The position numbers and the translations under genes are program-made. Shown here piece by piece: positions 54,800-63,183 of a stretch of 64,000 nt of DNA; the first letter of the stretch is position 1, and every line of letters begins with the position of its first letter. The DNA comes from Wenjunlia tyrosinilytica (GTDB lineage: Bacteria > Actinomycetota > Actinomycetes > Streptomycetales > Streptomycetaceae): NCBI RefSeq assembly GCF_014646055.1, contig NZ_BMMS01000017.1, positions 112,453 through 176,452 on the forward strand, in the 5' to 3' direction. The notes under the pieces are model-generated. The model was not told the DNA's origin. It ran no database searches and saw nothing but the letters and a program-made list of their open reading frames with translations.

Positions 54800-56031
54800 A
54801 CCTCGACGATTCCCTCCGTGTCCTCGTAGCCGAGCCCGAAGCGGTGGTTGACCACGGACGGGGCGGCGCCGACGTCCGTGCGGAGGTCCTTGCCCGTGCG
54901 GGCGTCGAGTGTCATGGGGGCGTCGGCCTCGGCGTAGACGACACCGTGCCATGCCGTCGTCACCTCCGGCGCGATCCGGTTCGCCGTCCTGTCCGGCAGG
55001 CGCCACAGCACACGGCCGGTGGGCAGGTCCACCGCCGTGATGGCCGCGGAGCCGGAACCGTCGGCGCCCGAGCAGACCGTCGTCGTCCATCCGTCGTAGT
55101 GGCAGTCGCGTACCGTCGCGTCGCCCATGTCCAGCCTCGCCTTGCCCGTGACCGGGTCGACGAGGCGGCTCTCACCCGCCCCGATCCCGTTCGCCAGCGT
55201 CAGCCCGGGGCCCGGATCCGCCGTCAACGCCTCGCCGGTGACCAGTTGCCGCTTCCACATCCGACGGCCGTCAGCGGTCGACCTGCCGGCGAAATCGCCG
55301 TCGTCGCGCGTCCCCACGGCCACCGACTTCTCCAGGTCGATGCCGTCGAAGTCCCGGTCCGTCCACACCACTCGACCGGTCCGGGTGTCGAGCAGGGCGC
55401 TCATGGGAGGGGTCTGCGAGTAGCCCTCCTCGGACACGGAGACCAGTACCCGCCGATCGTCCGCCCCGACCACACGAGGGCTCGCCGCCGAAGTGCCCTT
55501 GCCCTTCTCCACCTCACGCGCCCACAGCTGCCTTCCCGTGGCGGCGTCGTAGGCGACGACCGTGACCGTGTGCCCGCCCGCGGAGGTGCCCGACCCCGCC
55601 GTGCTCGTGCCGAAGGCACCCACCACCGCGGTGCCTGCCAGACGCGGCGCCTGTGCCACGGAGTCGCCGTCCTGCACGGCCTTGTGCCAGGCGATCTCCC
55701 CCGTGTCCAGCCGGTAGGCGGTGATGCCGACGTCCTCGACGTCGTACGTGTACGCGAGACGGTCGCCGAGGGTCAGGAAGTCGGCGATGCCGCCTCGAAG
55801 CGTCGGGCGGGGCCAGCGCCCGCTGAACGATGCGATGGCCTCCGGCGCGAAGGCCTGGGGCGGAGCCTGCGACCGCGTCCCACCGCCGTCCATGGAGGAG
55901 TTCGATAAGTCGCCGTGCGGCGCCTTTGCCCCGGAAGGCGCATGGCCGCCGCCGCACGCGGCCAGGGAAAATGCCACGGCCGCCCCGGCCGCCGTCATCA
56001 GGAGACGGCTCCATGCCTGTGTGGTCCTCAT
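54781..56031 (-). CDS. PQQ-like beta-propeller lipoprotein
   Basis: A 416-aa exported lipoprotein. A type II signal peptide with lipobox LAAC lies near residue 26. Propeller blades recur with the pattern ITAYRLDTGEIAWHKAV, VVAYDAATGRQLWAREV, ALLDTRTGRVVWTDRDF and AVDLPTGRVLWRL. It has no visible quinone-binding catalytic residues, so a scaffold or ligand-binding role outside the cell is more likely than a dehydrogenase. Start ATG 56031; the longer frame is discarded. Confidence 0.88.
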   Translation of the reverse strand: MRTTQAWSRLLMTAAGAAVAFSLAACGGGHAPSGAKAPHGDLSNSSMDGGGTRSQAPPQAFAPEAIASFSGRWPRPTLRGGIADFLTLGDRLAYTYDVEDVGITAYRLDTGEIAWHKAVQDGDSVAQAPRLAGTAVVGAFGTSTAGSGTSAGGHTVTVVAYDAATGRQLWAREVEKGKGTSAASPRVVGADDRRVLVSVSEEGYSQTPPMSALLDTRTGRVVWTDRDFDGIDLEKSVAVGTRDDGDFAGRSTADGRRMWKRQLVTGEALTADPGPGLTLANGIGAGESRLVDPVTGKARLDMGDATVRDCHYDGWTTTVCSGADGSGSAAITAVDLPTGRVLWRLPDRTANRIAPEVTTAWHGVVYAEADAPMTLDARTGKDLRTDVGAAPSVVNHRFGLGYEDTEGIVEVYRAKG

Positions 56032-56360
56032 GGGCACCACAGAGTGGCAGAGCTGGACGTCGGGCGGAAGCGGGCCCCTTGGGTCGAGCCGGGAACACCT
56101 GGCCGTGGTGGCCGGCTTCACGCTGCGGGCGGCGTCCTGCCGGCGCCACAAGCCCTCCGCCACCGGGGCGCCCGCGCCTGTCGGGAGCGGCGGGAACACC
56201 GCCGGATCCGGTGCTCCCGGTCAGTGGGCGCACGCGGCCCCGGCGTCGCGGACGGTGCCGTCCTCGGGGACGGCGACACGCACGCCCACCAGCGGTAGCG
56301 ACTCTTCGCATCCAAGTGATTACTCTTGGCGCACATCGCCTCGACTGGTTGGAGAAGAGT
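56032..56360. other. Divergent intergenic region, no gene
   Basis: The 329 bp lie between the lipoprotein and LPMO-like gene starts. A local AT-rich patch at about 56300-56345 (for example AAGTGATTACTCTTGG) is the likely promoter of the LPMO-like gene. No protein frame is convincing. Confidence 0.45.
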
Positions 56361-56936
56361 GTGAGCAACGCACCCCGTCATGGATCGGTGAGCGAGCCGC
56401 CGTCCCGCGCCGACATCTACCTGGAGCCGTGGCAGGCGGCCGGGCTGGAAGCGGGCAAGTTCTTCCCAGCGACGGAGGCGGGCCTCAGGGACCCCTACGC
56501 TCCTGACGACACCGTCAATGCGCAGCCGCCGGAGGACGGCCGGATCGCCAGCGCCGGCAAGGACTTCGCCATGAAGCTCGACGAGCCACGCACCGACTGG
56601 ACCAAGCACCCGGTCAACGCGGGCCAGACTCTTGAGATCAGCTGGAACTTCCACGCACCGCACAAGACCCGCCGTTGGAACTACTTCCTCACCCGGCCCG
56701 GCTGGGACCCGTCCGCGCCCCTGACCCGGGCCCAGTTCGAGGGCGAGCCCTTCCACTCCGTCCAGTTGTCCTGCCAGCCCTACTGGTCCTGCGACGACCT
56801 CATGCCGGAGAACCCGACAACACACATCATGCGCCTGCCCGAGCGTCCCGCCGGCCACCAGGTGATGCTCGCCGTGTGGGAGGTGGCCGACACGGGCAAC
56901 GCCTTCTACCAGGTCATCGACCTCGAATACCGCTGA
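56361..56936 (+). CDS. LPMO-like (AA10/chitin-binding 3) protein without signal peptide
   Basis: A 191-aa protein. The sequence RHGSVSEPPSR near the N-terminus, SWNFHAPHKTRRWNYFLT (~95) and QVMLAVWEVADTGNAFYQVI at the end match lytic polysaccharide monooxygenases, which need an N-terminal His as copper ligand. Here that His is residue 7 and there is no signal peptide. Secretion and maturation by an unknown route would be required, or the protein is a non-exported homologue. GTG 56361 has GGAG upstream. Confidence 0.82.
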   Translation: MSNAPRHGSVSEPPSRADIYLEPWQAAGLEAGKFFPATEAGLRDPYAPDDTVNAQPPEDGRIASAGKDFAMKLDEPRTDWTKHPVNAGQTLEISWNFHAPHKTRRWNYFLTRPGWDPSAPLTRAQFEGEPFHSVQLSCQPYWSCDDLMPENPTTHIMRLPERPAGHQVMLAVWEVADTGNAFYQVIDLEYR

Positions 56937-57064
56937 CCCGGTGCCGGACCACGTGGCGGCCCCGGGGTCCCGATGCCGTTGGGCATGCGGCGGCCGAGTC
57001 CTGCGACCGGCCGCCGCGCCCCGCGTGCGGATGCCCCCGGCCGACGCACGGCACGTGGACATCC

Positions 57065-57195
57065 ATGCCGCTCGGCTCAGATCCTGATGATCGGTCCACG
57101 GTGAAGTTCCACGTGGCGAAGATCCTGACCAAGTCGGGAGTCGCCTCGCGCGGCGAGGCGGCGGCGCTGTACCACGCGGCGGCGTGGGCGACCGC
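57065..57195 (+). pseudogene. LuxR-type HTH C-terminal fragment
   Basis: A plus-strand fragment encodes STVKFHVAKILTKSG and VASRGEAAALYHAAA, the second half of a LuxR helix-turn-helix. Nothing upstream in any frame supplies a receiver or the first helices. It lies between the LPMO-like gene and a convergent MBL gene. A remnant of a lost regulator. Confidence 0.65.
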
Positions 57196-57234
57196 TGACC
57201 GACGGCTCCCCGGCCGCCACCGGCACCCGTACCC

Positions 57235-58137
57235 TCACCGGGCGACGTCCCGATGCTCGGAGCACAGGCAGCCGACACCCTTTTCGATCCACTCCTGCCC
57301 TGCCCAGTCCGGGTGCCGCTGGATCATCAGCGCCGAGATCTCTTCGACGATCGCCTGCTCGCCGACCGCCGAATCGCGGCGGACCCAGGTCTCGTCCCTG
57401 AGGAGTCGGAGGTAGTCGCGGACATCAGCCAGCAACCGCGGGCCCCCGACATCACCGTGGCCGGGCACGACCACCCGGGGGCCCGCGGCTGCGAGGCGTT
57501 CCATGACCGCGAGCCAGCGGGTGCCCGAGACATCGGTGTCGTACGGAGGGAACCACGGGAAGATGGCGAACTGCCCGGCTTCCACGAGGTCGCCCGTGAA
57601 CAGAACGTCCGCGTCCGGCACCTCGACCACCTGGTCGCCCTTGCTGTGCGCCCGCCCGGTGGCCCGCAGGCGCACCACCCGGCCGCCCAGATCGAGGTCG
57701 TACGCCTGGTCGTAGACGATGTCGGCCCGCGCCAGTTCGACGCCCTCCAACTGGTGTGCGACCGGTTCGCCGAGCTCCTTGAACATCTCCGCGTAGCCGG
57801 GGCCCTTCACCTTCAGGTCCTCGGCCTGGTCCCGATTGACCAGGTACGTCGCCTCCCCCGCGAAGACCTGCGCTCCGAACGCGTGCTCGGGGTGAAAGTG
57901 CGTCGTCGTCAGATACAGCTTGCGCCCCCTGGCGTAGTCCCTGGCGAACTCCAGCACCTTCTCGGCATTGCGAGGACCCATGCCCGTCTCGACCACCAGA
58001 ACGGAGTGCTGCCCGCCGATGACGCCGATGTTCGGCACGAGTTGCACCCGCCGTTCCGGGATGACCACCAGGTCATGGGCGAGTTCCCGTACACCCGTGA
58101 TGTGGACGACGGGTTCCGGCATCGTGTGTTCGGCCAT
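57235..58137 (-). CDS. MBL-fold metallo-hydrolase
   Basis: A 300-aa metallo-beta-lactamase-fold protein. The zinc motif is TTTHFHPEHAFGAQ, with Glu in place of the usual Asp in HxHxDH; further ligands are in ATGRAHSKGD, LFTGDLVEAGQ and VVPGHGDVGG. This HxHxEH form is seen in NDM-distant hydrolases (quinoprotein relay or SoxH-like). ATG 58137 has CGGAG upstream. It is divergent from the LysR regulator at 58246, which probably controls it. Confidence 0.9.
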   Translation of the reverse strand: MAEHTMPEPVVHITGVRELAHDLVVIPERRVQLVPNIGVIGGQHSVLVVETGMGPRNAEKVLEFARDYARGRKLYLTTTHFHPEHAFGAQVFAGEATYLVNRDQAEDLKVKGPGYAEMFKELGEPVAHQLEGVELARADIVYDQAYDLDLGGRVVRLRATGRAHSKGDQVVEVPDADVLFTGDLVEAGQFAIFPWFPPYDTDVSGTRWLAVMERLAAAGPRVVVPGHGDVGGPRLLADVRDYLRLLRDETWVRRDSAVGEQAIVEEISALMIQRHPDWAGQEWIEKGVGCLCSEHRDVAR

Positions 58138-58245
58138 GGCGACTCCGTAAGCGTTGCGGGTACGCCCCAACTCCATCGCGAGGGCGCCCGAGGCGTCCAA
58201 GACCGATCCTGTGCGGCCGATACCGTCCCGGTATCCTTGCCGGTG

Positions 58246-59130
58246 ATGGAGCTACGCACACTGCGCTACTTCGTGGCGGTCGCTGAAGAACTCCACTTCG
58301 GCAGGGCCGCCGCGCGGCTGCGGATGACCCAGCCCCCACTGAGCCGGGCCGTCAAGCAACTGGAGACCGACCTCGGCTGCGCCTTGCTGCTCCGCTCCCC
58401 CACCGGGGTGGCCCTCACCCCCGCCGGGATCTCGCTCTACGACGAGGCACGCGCGCTGCTCGCGCAGGCGGACGAGGTGCGCGCCCGGGTGGCGGTGGCG
58501 GCCGGCGCCGACACCCTGACCGTCGGCACCCTCGCCGACAGCGCCGAGCAGGTCGGCACCCGACTCGCCACGGCCTACCGGCAACGCCACCCCGGCGTCC
58601 GCGTCCGCATCCGCGAGGCCGACCTGACCGACCCCACCACCGGACTGCGGGCCGGCCTCGTCGACGTGGCCCTGACCCGAGCACCGTTCGACGACACCGG
58701 CATCACCACCCGCGTCCTGCGCTCGGACCCCGTCGGCGTGGTCCTCCGCGTCGACGACCCGCTGGCCGACCGCGACAGCCTGTGCTCGGACGATCTCACC
58801 GGCCGCCGATGGTTCCGGCTGCCGGAGGGCACGGACCCGGTGTGGCAGGCCTTCTGGAGCGGACCGGCGGAGAGCGGCCGCCATCGTGACGGTCCGGTCG
58901 TACGGACGGCGCACGAGTGCCTGCAGTCCGTCCTCTGGAACGGCACCGTGGGGCTGATACCGCTCGGCGACGGCGTGGGCCTTCCCGAGGGCCTCACAAC
59001 GGTCCCCCTGACCGACAAACCGCCGAGTCACCTCGTCATCGCCTGGAACAGCGCCGAACCCGGTCCGCTCATCCGCTCGTTCATCCACATCGCCGCGGCC
59101 CTCCACCGCCGCGACGGCACCGTCACCTAG
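58246..59130 (+). CDS. LysR family transcriptional regulator
   Basis: A 294-aa regulator. The winged helix-turn-helix is N-terminal (LRYFVAVAEELHFGRAAARL; PPLSRAVKQLETDLGCALLL), followed by a periplasmic-binding-like effector domain from ~90. ATG 58246 is the start; the 108-bp divergent gap to the MBL gene is its probable regulatory target. Its TAG stop shares the palindrome CTAG with the stop of the convergent DUF5997 gene. Confidence 0.95.
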   Translation: MELRTLRYFVAVAEELHFGRAAARLRMTQPPLSRAVKQLETDLGCALLLRSPTGVALTPAGISLYDEARALLAQADEVRARVAVAAGADTLTVGTLADSAEQVGTRLATAYRQRHPGVRVRIREADLTDPTTGLRAGLVDVALTRAPFDDTGITTRVLRSDPVGVVLRVDDPLADRDSLCSDDLTGRRWFRLPEGTDPVWQAFWSGPAESGRHRDGPVVRTAHECLQSVLWNGTVGLIPLGDGVGLPEGLTTVPLTDKPPSHLVIAWNSAEPGPLIRSFIHIAAALHRRDGTVT

Positions 59131-59507
59131 GCCGTTTCCGTCTTCTTGTCCTTGATGCGCACCGCTTCCTTCCGGACCTCGGCCTGGATGGCACGCTCAC
59201 GCTGGAGCCACTCGGGACGCTCCGCCTTCAACGCCTCGATCTGGTCCGTGGTGAGAGCCTCGGTGACCCCACCCCGCGCGAGGCCCGAGATGGAGACGCC
59301 CAGCTTGGCCGCGACCACCGGCCGGGGGTGCGGGCCGTCGCGTCGCAGTTCCACCAGCCACTCCGGCGGATCGGCCTGGAGCGCACTCAACTCGGTGCGC
59401 GAGACGACACCCTCCTGGAACTCGGCGGGGGTGGCCTCGAGGTACACACCCAGTTTCTTCGCCGCGGTCGCGGGCTTCATCGTCTGGGCGGTCTTGTGCG
59501 ACGTCAT
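59127..59507 (-). CDS. DUF5997 family protein with internal duplication
   Basis: A 126-aa protein. Two related halves are visible: KLGVYLEATPAEFQEGVVSR with LSALQADPPEWL, and KLGVSISGLARGGVTEALTT with IEALKAERPEWL. The family is known only by sequence in actinobacteria. It is divergent (58 bp between starts) from an HTH-less LysR-like gene, a pairing that suggests joint function. ATG 59507 is the start; the frame upstream of it is not used. Confidence 0.88.
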   Translation of the reverse strand: MTSHKTAQTMKPATAAKKLGVYLEATPAEFQEGVVSRTELSALQADPPEWLVELRRDGPHPRPVVAAKLGVSISGLARGGVTEALTTDQIEALKAERPEWLQRERAIQAEVRKEAVRIKDKKTETA

Positions 59508-59565
59508 GGTGTCCAGGGTATCGAGCGGGTGCGGTGCCTCCGACCACGACCGGTAGCCTGGCCAA

Positions 59566-60327
59566 GTGACAGGCTCGCAAGCACCCCCTTCGTTTCGGCT
59601 CGCGTACGTCCCGGGCGTGACGCCCACCAAATGGCTGCGGACCTGGGACGAGCGGCTGCCCGAGGTCCCGCTGACCCTTGTTCCGGCCTCCGCCGCCGAA
59701 GCGTCGGACCTCTTGCGCGCCGGAGGTGCCGACGCGGGTCTCGTGCGGCTGCCGATCGACCGGACGGGGCTCAGTGCGATCCCCCTCTACACCGAGACCA
59801 CGGTGGTCGTCGTCCCCAAGGACCACGTGGTGGCGGCGGTCGAAGAGGTGTCCGCCGACGATCTGGCCGACGAGATCGTGATGCACCCCCTCGACGACGC
59901 CCTCGAATGGGAGCACCGGCCGGGACAGTCGGCGAACGAGCGCCCGGCCACGACCGGTGACGCCATCGAGCTGGTGGCGGCGGGAGTGGGGCTCCTCGTC
60001 GTCCCGCAGTCGCTCGCCCGCCTCCACCACCGCAAGGACCTCACATATCGGCCGATGACGGATGGTCCCCAGTCACGCATCGCACTGTCGTGGCTGGAGG
60101 ACCGGACCACGGATCTGGTGGAGGAATTCATCGGGATCGTCCGCGGGCGGACCGTCAACAGCACCCGCGGTCGCCCCCTGACACCGGCGCAGCCCAAGAG
60201 CAAGCGCCCCGAGAAGGGCGGGACACGGCAGAAGCCCTCAGCCGGCAAGCCGACCGGCAAGAACCCCCGGCAGGGTTCCGGCCGCCCCGGCGCCGGCAAA
60301 CGCGGCAGACCTCGCCGCCGGTCCTGA
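59566..60327 (+). CDS. LysR-type substrate-binding domain protein lacking the HTH
   Basis: A 253-aa protein. Residues ~10-195 are a LysR effector domain (FRLAYVPGVTPTKWLRTWDE; TETTVVVVPKDHVVAAVEEV; VAAGVGLLVVPQSLARLHH) without any DNA-binding helix-turn-helix. The last ~50 residues are a strongly basic tail (KSKRPEKGGTRQKPSAGKP) ending GKRGRPRRRS, with an AT-hook-like RGRP core. DNA contact may come through this tail or through the divergent DUF5997 partner. GTG 59566 is the start. Confidence 0.88.
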   Translation: MTGSQAPPSFRLAYVPGVTPTKWLRTWDERLPEVPLTLVPASAAEASDLLRAGGADAGLVRLPIDRTGLSAIPLYTETTVVVVPKDHVVAAVEEVSADDLADEIVMHPLDDALEWEHRPGQSANERPATTGDAIELVAAGVGLLVVPQSLARLHHRKDLTYRPMTDGPQSRIALSWLEDRTTDLVEEFIGIVRGRTVNSTRGRPLTPAQPKSKRPEKGGTRQKPSAGKPTGKNPRQGSGRPGAGKRGRPRRRS

Positions 60328-60590
60328 CGGGCCACGACGCGTGGCTCCTCGCCACTCGCACCACCTTTCCCGCCTTCCGGGGGCCGACCTAGCGCCTTGG
60401 CCGCGGCGCCGGCAAGTGGCCCGGCGTCCCGCCGACCGAGGGCGGCGGGACGCCGGGGCGGCCTGTCGGGTCCCGGTGCCCCTGCCGACCGGCGTGGTAA
60501 TTTCGGCGGTGGAGGCTCGTAGGTGTGCCTGCCCCGGACGAGATGTGCGCCGTACCCGGTCCGCCAAGACGACGCACTCGAGGAGACGTC

Positions 60591-61469
60591 GTGGACGCGG
60601 GCATGGCTCCGATCGATTTCTCGGGCGGGGTTCCCCGGCCCCGTGCGCTGGATGTGCGGTGGATCCATGGATCGCCGTCGGCCAAGCACAACACCGACCC
60701 GGACATCCAGGTCCATGAGTACGACGAGCACTCCTTCATCCTCCGGCAGAACAAGGCGGTCGACTTCGAGGCGCCGTTCATGTTCCTGCTGTTCGGCAAT
60801 GAGCGGGCGGTGTTGATCGACACCGGTGCCACGGCGTCCGCCGAGTTCTTCCCCCTGCGCCGGGTGGTCGACGAACTGGTCGAACGCCGGCTGGCGAGGC
60901 ACCCCCGCGTCGGGTACCACCTGCTCGTGCTGCACACCCACGCGCACGGCGACCACATCGCGGGCGACGCCCAGTTCGCCGACCGCCCCGACACCACGGT
61001 CGTCGGCGGGGACCTGGCCACGGCCTGGGAGTACTTCGGGTTCGGCGAGGACCCCGGCGCCGTCGCGGAGGTCGACCTCGGGGGCAGGGTGCTCGAGTGC
61101 CTGGCCACCCCGGGCCACCATGAGGCGGCGGTGACGTTCTACGACCGTTGGACCGGATTCCTGCTCACCGGTGACACGGTCTACCGCGGCCGGCTCTACG
61201 TCCAGGACTGGCCGGCCTTCGCCCGCACCATCGACCGGCTTGTCGAGTTCTCGGGCAGCCGGCCGGTCACCCACGTGCTCGGGTGCCATGTCGAGATGAC
61301 CAGGCAGCCCGGGGTGGACTACCCGATCCGCACCACGTATCAGCCCGACGAACCTGCGCTGCAGATGACGACTGGTCACCTGCACGAGATCCAGGCGGCC
61401 GTCAGGGAGATGGGCGACCGTCCGAGTCGGCGTGCCTTCCCCGACTTCGTCATCTGCCCGGACGCATGA
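60591..61469 (+). CDS. MBL-fold metallo-hydrolase
   Basis: A 292-aa metallo-beta-lactamase-fold enzyme with the canonical HTHAHGDHIAGD motif, a LIDTGATASAEFF strand, a second ligand in ATPGHHEAAVTFYD, Asp in LLTGDTVYRG and His in LGCHVEM. GTG 60591 is preferred for the GAGGAG box 6 nt upstream; the frame before it is Arg-rich. It may be a thiolesterase, lactonase or nuclease-like hydrolase. The 263 bp before it hold no gene. Confidence 0.9.
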   Translation: MDAGMAPIDFSGGVPRPRALDVRWIHGSPSAKHNTDPDIQVHEYDEHSFILRQNKAVDFEAPFMFLLFGNERAVLIDTGATASAEFFPLRRVVDELVERRLARHPRVGYHLLVLHTHAHGDHIAGDAQFADRPDTTVVGGDLATAWEYFGFGEDPGAVAEVDLGGRVLECLATPGHHEAAVTFYDRWTGFLLTGDTVYRGRLYVQDWPAFARTIDRLVEFSGSRPVTHVLGCHVEMTRQPGVDYPIRTTYQPDEPALQMTTGHLHEIQAAVREMGDRPSRRAFPDFVICPDA

Positions 61470-61663
61470 TCGGCCCGGACGAATCGACCCGCGTCGTCCT
61501 CGGCTCAGCCTTATTCGATCCCGACGATCCGCACACGTCAAGGGCGAGGACCGCGATGTGCGGGTGGGCGGTGCGGCGACCCTCAGCGGGTCGGCGGGTC
61601 GCGCGGTGCCTCGGTGATGTCGGTGGGGGCTTCCTCGGCCATGGAGGTGGGGCGGGATTGCGG

Positions 61664-61690
61664 CGGCGGCCCCGCACGACGGGGCCGCCG
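61664..61690 (-). terminator. Hairpin terminator of the NlpC/P60 gene
   Basis: A perfect 11-bp stem, CGGCGGCCCCG (61664-61674) and CGGGGCCGCCG (61680-61690), with a CACGA loop, located 14 bp past the stop of the minus-strand hydrolase gene. Confidence 0.8.
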
Positions 61691-61704
61691 TCCGTCCGTC
61701 CCGG

Positions 61705-62850
61705 CTACGCGGGCCTGACGTTGCCGTAGATGGGCATCTCCGTGATGGGTGCGATCTTCACCGTGTCACCCGGCTTGGGGGCGTGGATCATCCGGCCGTT
61801 GCCTATGTACATGCCGACGTGGCTGATGTCGTTGTAGAAGAAGATCAGGTCACCGGGCTTCAGTTGGCTCGTCGAGACCCGCCGGCCGGCCTTCACCTGG
61901 TCCCAGGTCGTGCGCGGCAGGGATACGCCCGCGGCCTTCCACGCCGCCTGGGTCAGTCCCGAGCAGTCGTAGGAGTTGGGGCCCGTGGCGCCCCAGACAT
62001 AGGGCTTGCCCAGCTGTGCTCGGGCGAACGCGACGGCCTTGGCGGCCTGGGTCGTCTGGCTGCCGCCCGAGGTACCGCTGTCCCCTGTGCCGCCTCCCGA
62101 ACCGGAGTCCGAGCCGCCGCTTTGCTGGGCCTTGTTCTCGGCGGCCTCGCGCGCTTTGCGCTCCTGCTCGAGCTTCTTCGCGCGCTCCAGGGCTTCGGCG
62201 GCCTTCTTGCGCTCCAATTCCTTGAGCCGGGCCCGTTCCTCGGCGGTCAGCCGGGCCAGGAGCTTGCGCGCCTTGCCCAGCTTGTCCTGGACGGTCCGCT
62301 TCTCCACGGCCAGCTCGCGCTGCGCCTTGGTCAGCCGCCCCAGGCTCCTGGATGCCTCCAGCCGCTTGCGCGCGGTGTTCGCCTGCTTGTCCTGGAAGTC
62401 CTCGACGGCGTGCCGCTGGTTGTTCCCCAGCCGAGTCATGATGTGCGTCTGGTCGAAGTAGGCCTGGGGATCCTTGGCAAGCAGCAGTTCGGCGGTGGCG
62501 CCGACCCCGCCGGTGCGGTACTGCTCGGCCGCGTATTCGCCGAGCTTGCGACGGGCCTGGTTGAGCGAGTCGGCCTGCTCGGCCACCTCGTCGAGCAGGC
62601 GGTTCACCTTCTGGCGCTGCGCCTTCGTCTTCTCCATGGCGCCGTTGTAGCGCTGAGTGGCGCTTTCGGCCTGGTGGTAGAGCTCGTCGACCTGCGCCTT
62701 GACCTCCTTGACGGTGGCCTTGGCGGGGGCGGCGTTCGCCGTCTCGCTGAGGAGGGTGACCGTCGCGAGAGCGGCGGTGGTGAGCCCGGCAGCGGCGCGG
62801 GTGCCCGGTGAGGCGAAGAGGGCAGGGCGGGGTTTGCGGTGCGTCGCCAA
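61705..62850 (-). CDS. NlpC/P60 peptidoglycan endopeptidase (RipA-like)
   Basis: A 381-aa secreted cell-wall hydrolase. The signal peptide ends near ETANA (40). A long coiled coil spans ~45-240 (KVNRLLDEVAEQADSLNQ; ERARLKELERKKAAEALERA), then a Ser/Gly linker, then the C40 domain with Cys ~296 (NSYDCSGLTQAAW), His ~344 (ISHVGMYIGNG) and His ~356. It cleaves stem peptides during cell separation or spore development. The start is TTG 62850 with AAGGAG upstream. Expression is under the c-di-AMP riboswitch immediately upstream. Confidence 0.95.
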   Translation of the reverse strand: MATHRKPRPALFASPGTRAAAGLTTAALATVTLLSETANAAPAKATVKEVKAQVDELYHQAESATQRYNGAMEKTKAQRQKVNRLLDEVAEQADSLNQARRKLGEYAAEQYRTGGVGATAELLLAKDPQAYFDQTHIMTRLGNNQRHAVEDFQDKQANTARKRLEASRSLGRLTKAQRELAVEKRTVQDKLGKARKLLARLTAEERARLKELERKKAAEALERAKKLEQERKAREAAENKAQQSGGSDSGSGGGTGDSGTSGGSQTTQAAKAVAFARAQLGKPYVWGATGPNSYDCSGLTQAAWKAAGVSLPRTTWDQVKAGRRVSTSQLKPGDLIFFYNDISHVGMYIGNGRMIHAPKPGDTVKIAPITEMPIYGNVRPA

Positions 62851-62870
62851 TGCAGGCGGCTCCTTCCGTG

Positions 62871-63050
62871 GACCGCCTACCGGGTTAGCTGTCGGGTTCG
62901 GGCCGATGGGTCGGAAGGTTGCCCTACGGTCCCGGCCTGGAAGACCGGACCCGATTCACCCCAGAATGCGTGGGTCCCCGGCTCCGGACAGGCCGGACTC
63001 GGCGCGGGCGGCCGACCTCGACGTCTTTCGCCGGTGTGGGGGACGACCGC
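62871..63050 (-). ncRNA. ydaO/yuaA-type c-di-AMP riboswitch
   Basis: Read on the minus strand, the leader contains GGGGTGAATC (62953-62962), the hallmark conserved ydaO element, and near its 3' end AACCCGACAGCTAACC followed by GGTAGGCGG just before the ribosome binding site. In streptomycetes such riboswitches precede cell-wall hydrolase genes of the NlpC/P60 and Rpf types and switch them off at high c-di-AMP. The 5' boundary is estimated. The other part of the 62851-63183 gap holds the promoter and the end of the next gene's transcript. Confidence 0.85.
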
Positions 63051-63183
63051 TTGAGCGAGCACGTTACTCAAACGTTGTGATCGATGGGAAGGCGGATCCG
63101 GTGTGAGGTTGGAGCAATCTCGAGGCACCGGGTGAATACATCCCTCCGTTTCCTGACATGCCGCACCGCGTGATCGTCGGCGC

